Below are positions 47,255-60,600 of a stretch of DNA of 64,000 nucleotides, piece after piece. The DNA lies in assembly GCA_026724425.1 (NCBI GenBank), contig JAIUCV010000011.1, positions 6,779,501-6,843,500 on the forward strand, given 5' to 3'. The notes beneath the pieces were generated by a model that was given only the letters and a program-made list of their open reading frames with translations, searched no databases and was not told where the DNA came from. The number at the start of each line of letters is the position of its first letter. Position 1 is the first letter of the stretch. The stretch is from Erythrophleum ivorense (Eukaryota; Streptophyta; Magnoliopsida; Fabales; Fabaceae). The position numbers and the translations under genes were made by a program.

Positions 47255-50200
47255 CACATTAATTTGATTTTAAGAAAATTCATTTTACTTTGTAAAACTA
47301 CTTTTGGTTGACAAAATAATAAAATTGTATATGCACATTTTGTTTTAAAGACAACGATTATGAGATAGCACAATATATGCAATCTAATCCAACATAACCA
47401 TCAATAAAGGATAGTGGTGATCATTATGCCTTTTAATAACATAAAACCAATTCACACTTACACATATTAACAATTATATAAACATGAATCATAAATCTGA
47501 AAGTGCAATAAGAAATAGCTCTCAAAGTAATCAATAATGTACTATTTTTTATTAGTCTTCCGTATGATTTCTCAATATCCGCTAAACCACAATGAGAAAT
47601 CACATTTCTCAATATTCATATGTTAAACCACAATAAGAAATTGTATGACTTAGAACAAGTTTATATATTTTAAATACTTTATCTTTTATCTCGAGAATAT
47701 TGTATAGTGTCACAAGAGACATATTACAACAAACATAACGATCATCCTTAAGATCGTCACTATATCTTAAGATACAAGTTGTATTCAATCTTTGCACAAA
47801 GTATACAAAATGATGATTATTAATAAAAAGTATAACATATCAAATATGTTAAACTTTATACTATATGAAATTCATTGACATAAGCAAAAGATATCCACAA
47901 ATTCATCATATGAAATAAAACAATTGAATAAAATATATAAGCTCCTATTAACCTAAAAGATCAAAATATCCTAAAATATTTATATTCTCAACATATTTAT
48001 TAAACTGTATAAGTTTTAATACTTTCGTTAGAAGATCAGCTAATATTGACTCTATGTTTATGAATTTTATGACCATATCTCCTTTCTTGACTAAGTTTCT
48101 AACTGTAAGATACTTTATTTCTATATATTTAGATCCACTAATAATCTTGTTGTTTTTAGAATAGAATATTGCTGTATTGTTATCGCAATAAATAACCAGT
48201 GGCCTAACGATTAAGTCAAGTACATGAAGCTTTGATATGAAATTATTGAGCCAAACAGTTTATAAAACTGCCTCATAACATGCAACAAACTTAGCATACA
48301 CCGTCAAAGATATAGTCAAACTCTGTTTCATACTCTTCCAAGAAATTGCCCCACCAACAAATATAAAAATATAACCAGAAGTGGATTTTATATCATTTAG
48401 GCAACCAACAAAATCAGAATCTAAGTACCTCATTACCTCAAGGTTGTCAACTCTTCTATAGATAAGTATGAAGTTTTTCATTTTCTGTAGATATCTCATG
48501 ACTTTCTTGATTGTAGCCCAATGCTTAGATCCAGGGTTTGAAAGGTATCGACCAAGAACATTCGTAGCAAATGCAAAGTCAAGTCGAGTATGTATTTAAG
48601 CATACATCAGACTATCAACTACATTAGCATAAAAGTGTTTTTCATAGTTTATTTTTAAACCTCATTTCTTGGGCATTAGCTTTTGCTAAGCTTATCACCA
48701 TTAACAGCATGTACATCTCTAGGCCTGCGATCATGCATATTAAATCCTTTTAACACATAATCTATATAGGCTTTTTGAGATAATCCCAAAACATGTTGTG
48801 ATATGTCATGATGTATTTCAATGTCCATAATGTATGAGGCCTCCCCAAAGGCTTTCATGTTAAAAGAACTAAATAAGAAAACCTTAATTTCATGAAATGA
48901 ATTTAGATTACTACTAGCGAAAAGAATGTCATTCACATAGAGTACAAGGAAAATAAATCTGCTTCCACCAGTCTTTATATAAATACACTAATCAAATTTA
49001 CTCTCAATGAACTCGAATGAGGTTACCACCTCATTAAACTTCAAGTATCATTTGTGAAAGGCTTGTTTGAGACCATAAATTGACACACACCATATGCTCA
49101 TTTCCATTTTCTTTAAAACCTTCTAGTTATACCATGTAGACTTCTTCATTAAAATCTCCATTGAGGAAAGTTGTTTTCACATATATTTGGTAAAGCTCTA
49201 GGTCATAATGAGTCACCAATGCCATAATGATCCTAAATGAACTTTGGTGGAGACTGGTGAAAACATCTCTATAAAATCAATATCTTTTCTCTGCGCAAAA
49301 CCTTTGGCTATTAGTCTAGCCTTAAACCTTTTAACTTGGCCTTTAGAATCATTGTTGGTCTTGTATACCTATTTGCAACCAATTAACTTGTAATAATTGG
49401 ACAATTCAACAAGCCCCCAAACTCCATTTTTCAGCATAAAAGTCAAATCATCGCTCATGATATTCTTCCACATCTTTGATTGAGAACTATTGATGGCTTT
49501 AGTGTAAGTTAAAGGATCCGCATTTTGATCAATGTCAAAATCTACTTTGCTAAGATAGACATAATAATCACTTGAAATTGCTGATCTTCTTTCTCTCTAG
49601 GATCTCTTTAAGGGAATTTCTAGAATTAGTTTATGTGTTTAGGGTGTTGGTTGAATTGTTTTAGGAACTTTATCAACTATTTAAGGGACCTTACCCATAA
49701 TAGGTATTTCTATCTAGATAAGTAAATCCACACTCCCTTCCTTTATATTTGCTAGTATGACTACTTCCTTTGTAAGTGTTAAAGGGATTGAAATTGTATC
49801 ATATTGTTTATTTACTTTAAAAGTTTAGGAACAATTTCTTTCAGCAACATCAAATTTTAAAAATTTTGTAGTCAATAATTCATCAATTCTAATGCCCTGT
49901 GTTGGACAATAGATGCCCAATGAAAAAGTAACAAGAAGTTCTATAATTTATTTTCTTTAAAGAAAGATTATAAATCTTCACCTCAGCAAGACACCTCCAG
50001 ACATGAAAGTGATTAAGACTAGGCTTTGTACTAATCTACTAATCCATAATTGAAAAGGTGTTTTAGGAATGGATTTACTAGGAACTCAATTTAAAATATA
50101 ATTAGCAGTTTTTATTGTTTGTCTCCCTAGAAAATTAGATAAATTAGACTTACTCATCATGTTTCTCATTATATCCATAAGTGTGTGGTTTTGTCTTTCT

Positions 50201-50318
50201 ACCACACCATTTATTTAGGATTACCAGGCATAGTATACTAGGCAATAATCCTAAAGCCTTGTAAATATTTAGCAAAAGACCCATTTTGTTGTCTCTTTTC
50301 ATCATTTTTTTTGTAATA
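47255..50318 (-). pseudogene. Copia reverse transcriptase and RNase H remnants
   Basis: RNase H part (48260-48499): SDFVGCLNDIKSTSGYIF and GGAISWKSMKQ, with YAKFVACYEA where an EAE-type acidic motif is usual. Reverse transcriptase part (48676-48939): YVNDILFASSN at 48928-48939 in place of the catalytic YVDD, then AYIDYVLKGFNM. Between about 48940 and 50318 further reverse transcriptase and integrase-end pieces are broken by stops. 47255-48250 carries only weak remnants. Confidence 0.75.
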
Positions 50319-50708
50319 TTAACCATCATGATTGGATCTAATTATTTTAATGGCACTTCTTAATTGTTTCTCAATCTCAGTTTGATAAATTTTAAACGTA
50401 TCAAAGGCTTCAAACTTTTCTTTAATGAGAAAGACATGGCTATAATGGGAAAAGTCATTAATAAAGGTTATAAAATAATTTTTACTACATATAGTTGAGA
50501 AATAGGATCTACTAATGTCTATATATTTTATTTCTAAGAGGCTCCTACTACGAGTTACACCCTTTTTCTTGATTTTGGTTAATTTTTCTCTTATACAATC
50601 AACACATATCTTTATCTCTTCTAAGTTAAGCAAGGAAATGATGTCATCTTTGATTGATCTTTCAATTCTTTCTTTTGAAATGTGACCTAGTCGTTGATGC
50701 CACAACAA
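50319..50708 (-). pseudogene. Copia GAG-pre-integrase and integrase fragment
   Basis: MLWHQRLGHISKERIERSI is the GAG-pre-integrase opening, with the CVDC zinc pair after it, followed by the integrase core start (YIDISRSYF, FITFINDFSHYSHVFL). The usual FIDD is FIND here. The fragment is open for 129 residues and then broken. Confidence 0.85.
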
Positions 50709-51109
50709 TGGAGATTTCTCCTTAATTAAGGGTCAATAATTAGTTTTAGAATTCAAACACAATCTATATGATCTGTCAAATAAAATGCAATTGTTAATCA
50801 CCTTATAATCATAAAAAAATTTAACTGCTTTATTTTCAAAATTGAAAAATATCTAGTTTTATCAAATAAAGAAAGGAAAACTAAATTCCTCCTAAATGAC
50901 AAAATATAAAAATATATTCTCTAAACAAAGCGAATAACCAAATTCTAATGATAAAATAACATTTTCTAAGCATTTAACTTCAACATCAGCACCATTCCTA
51001 GCTTTTAGCTTAAACTCATTCTAACTTGGCTTCTTGTCGTTTTTGAACAGAAGCATCATTAAGAATCTAAAGGGACATCAATAATGTTTGATTTAATACA
51101 AATATAAGT

Positions 51110-51837
51110 CAATAACTCACCTTGGTCTTTGCCTTTTTTTACTAGCCAATTTTTATATTCAAGGCAATTAACTTTCTTATGACCCTTCTTCTTACAGAAA
51201 TAACAATTTATATCTTTTATTTTATCTTTGTCAGTAGCTACCTAATGCTTACCATGTCTTTTGAAGTCCTGGTCTTTCTTAGGAGCATGTGTCTTCTTAT
51301 TCTTAAATTTACTTTTTCCCTTATGAAAATTTGGCCTATTATGGGAAACCAAGTTTGCAATCTTATTCTTTTCCCTCATCATCTTTTCTTCCTTGGCCAC
51401 ACATTTAAAAATCAAGTCATTGATGTCCCCAATTTGATTTTGCATGTTTTAAGTAGTTTTAATCTAATTAAATTCTTGTGGAAACAAATCAAGTGCGTGA
51501 TGAATGACAAAGCCATTCGGAATCAGAATATCATGAGTCTTGAGCTTAGTTTGAGCATACACCATCCTTATATACTTATCAACTCACTTATGAGTTTCTA
51601 AGCCTTGTCTGACACATGATACCTTTTTCCCATAGTATTAAAAAATTCCTTAGTATTTGTGGTCTTTGCTAAACCACTAATGAGGTGTTCAACAATTGAT
51701 CTCTTTATAGCTATAAGACTAAGGCAATTAGATCTCTCCCACTTAGCATAACACTCCTTTTGCTTAGCAATATTATTCTTAGTGGGTTTGGATAGTTCAC
51801 TCTTATGTAGCACCATATCTATATCCATTATTCCCAA
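51110..51837 (-). pseudogene. Copia gag remnant with CCHC zinc knuckle
   Basis: The N-terminal capsid-like part (51598-51837) contains KECYAKWERSNCLSLIAI and HLISGLAKTTNTKEFFNTM. A later piece (51242-51445) is lysine-rich. It is followed in frame by a C-x2-C-x4-H-x4-C knuckle (CYFCKKKGHKKVNC) at about 51170-51215. Gag packages the element RNA. The pieces are separated by stops. Confidence 0.75.
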
Positions 51838-53576
51838 GGTAAATTCAATGTTTTGTTCCCCATTTTATAGTTGGAACCAGTTAAGACCTCTATGGTGCCA
51901 TTGTTGTTGTTCATAACAAAGGAGACTGATTCATAAAAATTGCAACATGGTTAGTAAATTAGACAATTTTAAAGTAGCTTAAAATTAAACAAGCTATCTT
52001 TAAAGAGCATGAGATGCATCATCATGAACTCCCTTTTAAACAGAGAACATAACATGCATTTGGCCCCTCCAAGATGAAGGTAAATAATATGAAAGAAAAT
52101 ACATAATATTAAAAATCTGATCTCCTTTAGACAGATAAGCCTCTCAAACTATATATTTCAATCAAACAAGGAAATATACAGTTTTGAAAAATCTATCTCA
52201 TTTGGATAGATAAACTCTCTTGACTATATACTTACACCATCACATTTCATGCTATACCAGAGTTAGTATATATAACAACCACTTTGGGTAGGAAACTAAA
52301 TGGTTTTGTGTATTTTGATGGGCAAATATCTTTAGTGACATATACTTGTAATAATACGTAAAACAATATTCCTATATTAGAATAAAAAAAATTCCCTTAC
52401 CTCCTATCAACTAAAAGAATTGAGCAATTTTAATAATTTTGATGAATGAACCAATTTGATAATTAACATTCTCAACATTTTATTAAAATAAAATTCCCAA
52501 ACTAAAAGAAAATTTATATTTTATTAAGATACTCTCACTGTATATATCCTAAAAGATCAATTATAAACCATATTTGCAATAAAAAAAATGAGAATAACAA
52601 TTTTTTTAAAATTAAATAAAGCTTAAATCTTAATTTTTTAGGCTTTAACTTGAAATTAAATATATTTTATATGTATCTAGGGAGAGTACACCTAAATTTT
52701 ATGATCAATATATGTTAAAATATATTTTCAAATTTTTCTATAATTTTTTGAAATTGTTTATTAGCTCAGAATAATAAAAAAAGAGAGTTATTTTAGTTGA
52801 AAAAAAAGCAAATAATTACCAAAAATAATTTCTTTGAGTTTCAAAAAATAAAATAAAATTAGAGAATATTAAAAGATTTGGCATGAAAAACATGCCAATC
52901 AGAGTTCTGCGCCACCCCCTCAAGAGGCCGTGTGTGGGCCTTGTTTTGGCTTGGCTAGAGGTTATCATTAACTTTCAACTAAGTCAACCAATGGATTTGG
53001 GTTGTGTTTTTAGATCCAAGATAGACCTGCACCATATTTGCTTGTTTTTGAGCCATTTTTGATGCCACAAAGGTTGGATCTTGGATAAAAACATGTTTCT
53101 AGTTTATTTATATCATTAATCATGCAACAAAACAAATCAAAATGAAGCATTTATAAATGGTTCTTCATGGGTTTTGCAAAAAAAACCTTAGCCTTTTTTT
53201 TTAGGAGTTTTAAGCCAATTGGATGGTTTTAATGTAATCAAATGTCATATAGAGATTCATAGACATGAAAAGAGTCCTTCTCACACACCAATTTAAATTA
53301 AAACCTTAACTTTTAAGCAAATCAAAATTGAATATAATATGTGAAAAACAAAACTCTAAGTAACTAGAACTCTCTATATAGATTGAATTTGCATACAAAT
53401 CATATGTCGAATGAAAGTTTGTGAAGAGAAGAATGAAAGCCCTAAATCAATTTAGCTAATTAACAAGTAACAATGAAAATATCAAAGACTAAAGTAGTGT
53501 GAATGAACACAAAATTTAGTCAAAATTATAAATTTAGGTTTTAAATTTCACACAGAACCCTACTTTGATACTACTA
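51838..53576 (-). other. Copia leader and primer-binding region
   Basis: Long untranslated-looking leader between gag and the right LTR. On the minus strand GTATCAAAGTAGGG next to the LTR (53561-53573) resembles the initiator-methionine tRNA primer site (TGGTATCAGAGC type), with several changes. No other coding is recognised. Confidence 0.55.
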
Positions 53577-53960
53577 TGTTCTATGGATTTTATATGAAAA
53601 TTAAAACACTAATTTTAACATATTTGGATGAGATACATACTTGTGATCACTATAACAATAACTTAAAATGTTAGGTCTTCTCCTTTATTAGCCTAGGTTA
53701 ATTGAACAGTTTATCATGGGCCTAAACACTTTCTTAAGGTCATCCTATTAACAAGTTTTAATAAAACTATTAATTCACACTTATAACTATTCACTAAACT
53801 TATAATTAATATGTGTTAAGATTCTTTAATTCTATAATCACTTAAATAACAATTGAATCTATAATAAACTTTAATATATCACATCTAACTCAAATTTTAA
53901 AAAATAATAAAATAATTAATATGAGTCTAAATATAAAATTTTAAAATAAATTTCTTTTCA
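53577..53960 (-). repeat. Copia LTR, right copy (5' LTR of the minus-strand element)
   Basis: Starts TGTTCTATGGA and ends TTTTCA. Aligns with 46810-47239 over its length with many differences and a deletion of about 45 bases. Also contains the GGATGAGATACATACTTGTG block. Confidence 0.75.
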
Positions 53961-54950
53961 ATAAAAAAATCTTTAAAAAATTGCGTAGACAAATTTAAAA
54001 CCTTATGTGCGGTGTATTTTTTTTTTTTATCTCTTTTTTAATTTTCGTTCCAAGAGGCCCTTTTTGGGGAGTGGACGGGCACACTAATTTAGGTTGTTTT
54101 TAAGTTTAATATTTTTATCATTTTAAAAAATATAAAATATAAAATAAAAATAACTTTGTATCTATATCATTTTTTTAAAAATAATATTTTAAATAAAAAA
54201 ATTAAGATTTCGACCGTCAAATCAACTTTGGAGGTCCAAATCACTTCTTTGAGAAATCGGACCCGAAAGGAAGAAGGTGATACTGATGCAATGGGAGGTG
54301 AGGAAGTCTTTTTCTAATTCATTGATGAATATGTTGTTCTTCTACCTAGAACGCAAATCCGAAACGATGCGATCGGTTCACGTCTAGGAAGTTGGTTCTG
54401 CACAAGTCTATCTTTTCCTCATTTTCTTCCTTATGAAAATATTCGTCTTTAGTCATTGATCTCCCAAACAAGCTTCAATTTTTCCTCCTACATTGAGAGA
54501 TGGTGTTGGATCATGTATTTACTCTCTATTCTTCTATCCTTGCTATCCACACATCCTATAATATTTAAAGGTTATTCTGCAGTGGTCATTATGCGACAAG
54601 AAGTTTAATGTAAAGTGGGTTAACGCAGGAAGAAGCTTCAAGTTTACCAAAGTATTTCTTTTATACAATCCTCTTCTGTCCAAATCTGTGCAGGAGAAAA
54701 GAAGACCATTTGAACAAGTTAGGGAATACACGAGTGATGATTTTAAGAAGGAAGTGTTTGCTTTTGACTTACTATTGTTCTTTTTGCTTTATTTCCTGAT
54801 TTTCTTTATTGCCCAGTCAATTGTTCTTTTCATTAGGACAATCTAGCTTATCATTCAGTAAAAAATTATGCAATATATCTAGGTATGCAATATATGTTGG
54901 AGGTGATAAAAAGATTATCTGTTTTGCCTAAAGTATGCTATATATTCCAT

Positions 54951-55088
54951 ATTACTAAAAGAGGTTATACAATGGGTGAGAAGATTAAGAAGCTTGATGC
55001 TGAAGTTAATAGATATAGAGAACTGACCAAGAAAACAAGGCTTGATTCCGCGCAGGAAGCAATCCAAGCTAGAGCAATAAGAGTTTTG
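54951..55088 (+). pseudogene. VPS60 / CHMP5-like (ESCRT-III) gene fragment
   Basis: Forty-six codons read ITKRGYTMGEKIKKLDAEV, then RYRELTKKTRLDSAQEAI and QARAIRVL. This matches the conserved N-terminal helix region of plant VPS60 (ITKRGDTVDEKIKKLDAEL pattern), an ESCRT-III subunit of endosomal sorting. The stretch before it lacks the expected start and the frame ends in a stop soon after RVL, so only this part survives. Changes at conserved positions (for example Val-Asp to Met-Gly) suggest relaxed selection. Confidence 0.75.
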
Positions 55089-58000
55089 ACATATTGAAGA
55101 AAGGAATTATGGTCATCAAACTCGAATATCTGGACATGATTTCAGTGGTATGGTTTAGTTTGGTTTTCACTATTTTGGGACATCAGTAGGAATTCAATCA
55201 AGTGTATTGTTCAAGATAGCAATCGAGTTATTTTTCTAGTTTGATGACCATAATTGAAATGAATCCTTCATCTTCTTCGATGATTGAGGATCTTTGTTTT
55301 GAGTAGTCCTTTATCATAGTGTAGGAAAGATACAAAAGTTACATTTAACATAAGGATTTTCATTTATACAAATTAAAGTTCAAATAAATTTGTGTATAAT
55401 TCTCCACCAATGATGATATACTTAGAGAGCAGATTAGCATCCATGGATCACAAAAGCTTTCAATTAACTATATATATTGTGTTGCTAACATATTATCTTG
55501 ATGCTGATTATTGTATTGTGTTATAATTTATTCTTGTGTTATAAGTCTAATTGACATCTTTTGCCAGTGGCAAGTACTGCATCTTCACTGATTTATTATG
55601 TACTGTGTTTGACCATATGACAAAATCAATTGCGTAGCTTGGCTGCAAGTGGTATGTGTCTTAGTGTACCAAATTCATTATCTATAGGTTTAGAGTCTAT
55701 TGGCTATGTAATCATTACTAGCCTCTTTGCCATTGAGACTTCTGGAAATTAGAAAAGATGACACTTTAAAAGTTTGTGCATTCTTTGTAGCATAACTAAA
55801 GAGATAGACCATGCTGCAAAGAATCGTACTTTCATCTTCTGTTGGTTATGTTTGATAACTTTACTACTCGAATTCAAATATGTGCTATTTACCTCTCTGT
55901 AGGTGGATTTTACAGATTTCTCTTGCCTCTATGATTTTGTCTTCTTCATGCGTTGAGAAAATGGTCAAAAGAATATTAGTAAGTATCCTAGTTTATTTCA
56001 TTACACTTAAGTGTTTGTCAGTTCTACAAAGTACTGAAGCAGTAAATATTATTCACTGGGTATAGCATCTGTTTCTCTTTTTAACTTTAATAATTTATAG
56101 TTATAAGAATTGATGTTTCCGATGTGTATGCCTTTAAATATGATGTATTAGACTTATTATCTTCAACTGTTATAATGAAGTCTAAAATGTTCCTAGATAA
56201 TATTTTTTTAATGTAAAAGTAATATCAATGAGAAATTAACCTGATAAAAAGTATATCTAACAGTGAGAAATTAATCCCATGTTTATGTCTTTCAGTTGTG
56301 CATGTTCTCTACTTGCATCTTTAAGTCATTTGTAAGTTGTGTTATATTTCATTACAAAGGCCAGCTCATAGATCTGCTGTATGCTCTTTAAATGTGTCCA
56401 ATAGCTATAAAATACAAATTCATTTATCTATTTTCTATAAATGTGTTCAATAAGCATTTTTAGGGTGGAAGGGTTCTTTCTTATTGTAGCCAAAAATATT
56501 TGAAGACAAGCCTAGGATATTCGCAATGAACATAATTTTGGGGAGTAAGAGAAGGTTATCTTTTGTTAGAGTTGTAACTTGAGTGGAAGGCAACGAATTT
56601 TGGGGAACTTAATTTTCACAATGGTATGTGTTGTAGTAGTTCTTAGTGTTTTTTTAAATGAAGATTGCAGTTGGGCCCATAAGGTGTTTGTGAAAATGAT
56701 TAAAAGATGGATTATGTTTCAGCCCAGTTAGATTAATTCTGGTGGTGCTCTGTGTTTGCCAACAAAAATGATGTGGGGGATTTGATCAAAGTTTTGATGG
56801 AATGGGTGTCTGTATCTTGAAGACATTAAAAAGAGCGAGGTTAATGGAAGAGAATTTGATAGTGGAGAAGATGAAGAGGAATTTCTATCGAGATATGGCC
56901 CAGCTATGTCTTAAAATATGGAAAACTTCATAACCTTTGATTATATGTATATTCTACATTTTCACTTGAGTTTGTGTTATTCATGGTGATCAATATTGAT
57001 TCTTGGTGTCTTCTGCCCTCATTTCTTCCATAAAAGCATAGATACACTTGGTAGACTTTTAGTAAGTGGCCGCATACGGTAACTTATTAATCCAATAACT
57101 TGGAGGCTTTAGATTATATATTTGTTGATCAAATAGGTTCATTAAAGTTTTCATGTCCTGCTTGGTTTCCTGTGGTAGCAAATTCATAGAATTCTGGATC
57201 TAAATTCAGAAACATTAAGTATTGGCTACACAAATTAAGTCTTGTAACCTAGCACTTGCAATCTCAATTTATCTATTAATCAAAATTTATACAATTAAAT
57301 TGTTTTATGTACACTATATGAATTACAGTGCTACTTGTAGTCATGGATCATCATGAGTTGAAGGTTTCCCCCCCCCCCCCTTAGTGCAATTTGTTTGCAT
57401 TCACTAAACTAGCATGTAAATTGCTTGATTATTTATTATATTGTAATACATGTTAGTTCTACTTATATGTGCCCTTACTTCAAGTTGTTGAGATGTTCAG
57501 CTTCTTTGACTGCAGTAGACTTTTCCTCAAGAGCAGTAATGTATTTTAAAGTTTTATCCTTTGCTTTGTTGTCTTTTTTCTAAGTTGCGTATACAAAAAT
57601 TCTATTCTTTAGACACATTCTAATGATCGCTAATGGATGTTCATTTGCACATAATATGCCCAATTGCATGGCCATTGGGGGGCTCTATGAATAGTCGGAT
57701 ATTGTCTATTATACAGAGGATAAGAGCACTAGCTCTGTAGGAGGAAAAATTTGTCTTTACCAATTAGATCAATATTCATTTATTTTCCATGCTTATTAAG
57801 ATTATTGTTCCAATTCATGTGTTAGTAATTTTAGGATTTTGGTTATCTTGAATGCACCATTCTTCCTCTCTTGTCTTCTTTCACCTTTCTTCCCTATTCC
57901 TTATATTTCCCCTCAATTTTAAGGTGTTTGAAAAGTGTTAAGCTGCCAATGGTTTTTCGATTTCAATCTCTTTGATTGTTATATACTTTCCTGGTCTTTT

Positions 58001-58549
58001 TTGCATGATCTATATTGTTTAAAGTTGAAACAAATATATTCCATCATATTATGTTGACTGGTGTCCTAATCAAAAAGACTTTTTGGCATTTAGAAAATTT
58101 TTGTTGCTCTTGATCTTTTTTTTGTTTTAACTGTGGTTTCATTTAAACCATCCATGTAGAACTTAATAGTTAGCTGCATAAAATAAAGCAATAAACCAAT
58201 AACATTAAGACCAATATCAATTTCAACATTGCTCTCTTAATCAAATGTTTATGTTCATACCTCAAACTTTTGTGCTGGGTGCCTTTCTTTCTAGCTAATT
58301 TATATGTAAGTTTTATTTCAATATCATGTATAGGTTTTCTGACCAACATCATGTTCAAGTTTAAATGTTTTTAATTGACTTATATCTTTATTTAGCAGAT
58401 ACTAATCTCCACTTAGTGCTTCAGGCCTATTTAGTTTTCTCCTTAAAGAACTATTCATTACCTCCCTGTGTAAGTACTCTCTATTTCCTTTTTTTTACTT
58501 ACTACTCATCAGATGAAAATTTATGGATTAAGAATTTTTATTACTTTAC

Positions 58550-58592
<43 letters not shown>

Positions 58593-58647
58593 CTTTCATT
58601 GGGACATAGTACTTAATTTGGAGATATAATTTCTGTGATGTTTTCTT

Positions 58648-58700
58648 TGGATTAATTTTTGCTTACAAATCCTTGATATACCCTCTATGATGCAGCGTTC
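58648..58700 (+). repeat. Direct repeat, copy 1 (with 59750-59806)
   Basis: TTTTTGCTTACAAATCCTTG and the following ATATACCCTCTATGATGCA recur nearly exactly about 1.1 kb downstream. Copy 1 is followed by a further partial echo, CCTTGATATACCCTCT, at 58734-58749. Confidence 0.8.
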
Positions 58701-59111
58701 GCTCCAATGTGCAATTGAATATATACCCTCTATCCTTGATATACCCTCTTTGACATTCTTCCATATATAATTGATCAAAGACAATCCATAAATCTGCGTT
58801 GAATAAATGTTGATATATATATATATATATATATATATTCTTTAGCTTACAAGTTATAGCCACTTGACATCTCTTGAAACATCAACAATAAGAAATCAAC
58901 CAAGTTTCTCTGTTCAATATTTCTAGAGCCATCAATTTTGTTTCCCATAGGCTAAAATATTGTGCCAAGCTACATAAAATATTTTCTAAAATCAATTCTA
59001 AGCTTCTATCTCTTGTGTTTTAGGCATGACCACTGTACAATCATACATTTCACTTGCCTTGAAATTTTACAAAATTTATTATTGTTTATGTTTTATGATG
59101 ATTATATACAT

Positions 59112-59147
<36 letters not shown>

Positions 59148-59669
59148 AATAGGCCATCAGAGGCACCAAAAAGATGCTTCAAGTAAATCTAGTTAGGAGA
59201 TTTGTTCTACCAGACTTCTCTCATTGTAAGACTGTAGCTAAACAATTGCTACACTTTTATTTTTTTGGGTAGCATACTAGGTTTCAAACATTACGGCTAA
59301 TAGTTTATAAATCTAAAAGTTGCTACCGACTGAAACAAAGAACCTAGCAGATAAGATTTTGAGACAAAACCAAAACCTTACACTTGCACCTAATGTTAAT
59401 TATACGTTTTTAGCTTTTTGAAATTTGGAAGTCCTTCATTGCTTAAGAACTACATCACGTTTTTAAGGTGATGATTAGGTTAGATATTATATGGCCATAT
59501 ATGTATTATTATTATCTTCTACTGCATCATTTTCCTTTTTTTGGGGAAAACTGCCTTAGAGGAAAATATCTTAGGCCTCTTTTGATGAATAGTTTACACT
59601 TATTTTTGGTCTGAACTCTGATGATTAGATTAGATATTTTATGGCCATGTATGTTTTATTTTTGCTCAG

Positions 59670-59734
59670 GGTATTCTTTACATCATGTGCATGACAGCAA
59701 AGTTGATCAAAGGCTTGAATCAATTGAAAGAGCT
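59670..59734 (+). pseudogene. Exon-like fragment of unidentified gene
   Basis: A 65-base piece lies between a good acceptor (TTTTTGCTCAG) and a good donor (GTGAGT). In one frame it encodes YSLHHVHDSKVDQRLESIER and a final Ala, with no stop. The predicted peptide is helix-like. I do not recognise the family. It may be a true exon of an unannotated transcript or a captured exon. Confidence 0.4.
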
Positions 59735-59749
59735 GTGAGTATTTTGTAG

Positions 59750-59806
59750 ATCAATTTTTGCTTACAAATCCTTGATATACCCTCTATGATGCAACATTTG
59801 ATCCAA
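59750..59806 (+). repeat. Direct repeat, copy 2 (with 58648-58700)
   Basis: Begins ATCAATTTTTGCTTACAAAT and runs to CTATGATGCAACATTTG, diverging after that. It lies just downstream of the exon-like piece at 59670-59734. Confidence 0.8.
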
Positions 59807-60484
59807 TGCGCAGTCGGGCTTGCTTTTTAGCTATGAAGTACATGATTGCATGTTGTATATCTTAATAATTGCTCTTATCCTCCTGCTAGATGTCAGCAGT
59901 TTCATTGAGAAACAACCTTATATTAGAGTATTATGATGTATGCAATTTACACCTAATGCATCATTTCAATATTGTTCCATGTAGGAGCCAAGAAACTTAC
60001 AACTACATTTAGTAGTTGAAACTGCTGACATGTTAATTCGTATGATCTAGTTCCACAAGATTTGTTTCCCTCCCTGATTTTTCTGTTGTGGTTGAATTTG
60101 AATCACACTCTAGATTGAAATTTTAACTATTGACAAGCCTTTCTAAAAGAAGAATTTTATCTGGAAATCAAGACGCATAGTTGTATATGTTAATATTGTT
60201 CTGTGACTGCTAATCTATCCACCACAATGCTAACTTCTAATTCTAAATGCAACAAATTAAACTTCTGCTTGAATCTGATATGAAAGAGAAATGATTCTTT
60301 TTTGTTGGTCTTTCCTCAATGATGAGTGTGTGATTGTATAACAGGAAGATTGAGTTTTATTGTTAATGGAACAGAGAAGCAATATTATTTTGTGGGTTGA
60401 CTTGACAATGCTTTTGAATCATTTGTCAACCAATTCTGTCCTCTCTATTTATACAAATTCTTATGGTATTTGTCGTAGATATTT

Positions 60485-60600
60485 GATGTAATTAGATATA
60501 GACTTCATTGTATGAAGAAGTCAAAAGATGAATTGGAGAACAAGAAAATAGTTCAGGAATAAGCCCAAACTCTAGAAAAACTTCAGATTCACCTATTTTG
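60485..60600 (+). pseudogene. TFIIE-alpha (general transcription factor IIE large subunit) fragment
   Basis: DVIRYRLHCMKKSKDELEN followed by KKIVQE matches the conserved segment of plant TFIIE-alpha that leads into its zinc ribbon (DVVRYRLHRMKKKLKDELE..NTVQEY pattern). In this copy a stop follows VQE, and a one-base frame change reads SPNSRK where the zinc-binding CPNC would be expected, so both cysteines are lost. TFIIE helps RNA polymerase II open promoters. This is a dead fragment, not a gene. Confidence 0.7.

Larger units (their letters stand above)
46810..53960 (-). mobile_element. Ty1/Copia LTR retrotransposon, decayed
   Basis: About 7.15 kb on the minus strand, bounded by two diverged LTRs. 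Reading from the right: primer-binding site near 53561-53573, gag with zinc knuckle, GAG-pre-integrase and integrase, reverse transcriptase, RNase H, polypurine tract at 47240-47254. The domain order integrase before reverse transcriptase defines Copia. Stops and catalytic changes make it non-autonomous today. The flanks (CAAAA and ATAAA) do not form a clean 5-bp target duplication. Confidence 0.85.

Noticed and set aside
51179..51601. 140-codon open frame on the plus strand
   Set aside because: It is antisense to the Copia gag, which shows real domain motifs on the minus strand.
57368..57380. Run of 13 C in AT-rich DNA
   Set aside because: Could be a G-quadruplex-like tract, but a single homopolymer proves nothing and may be a sequencing error.
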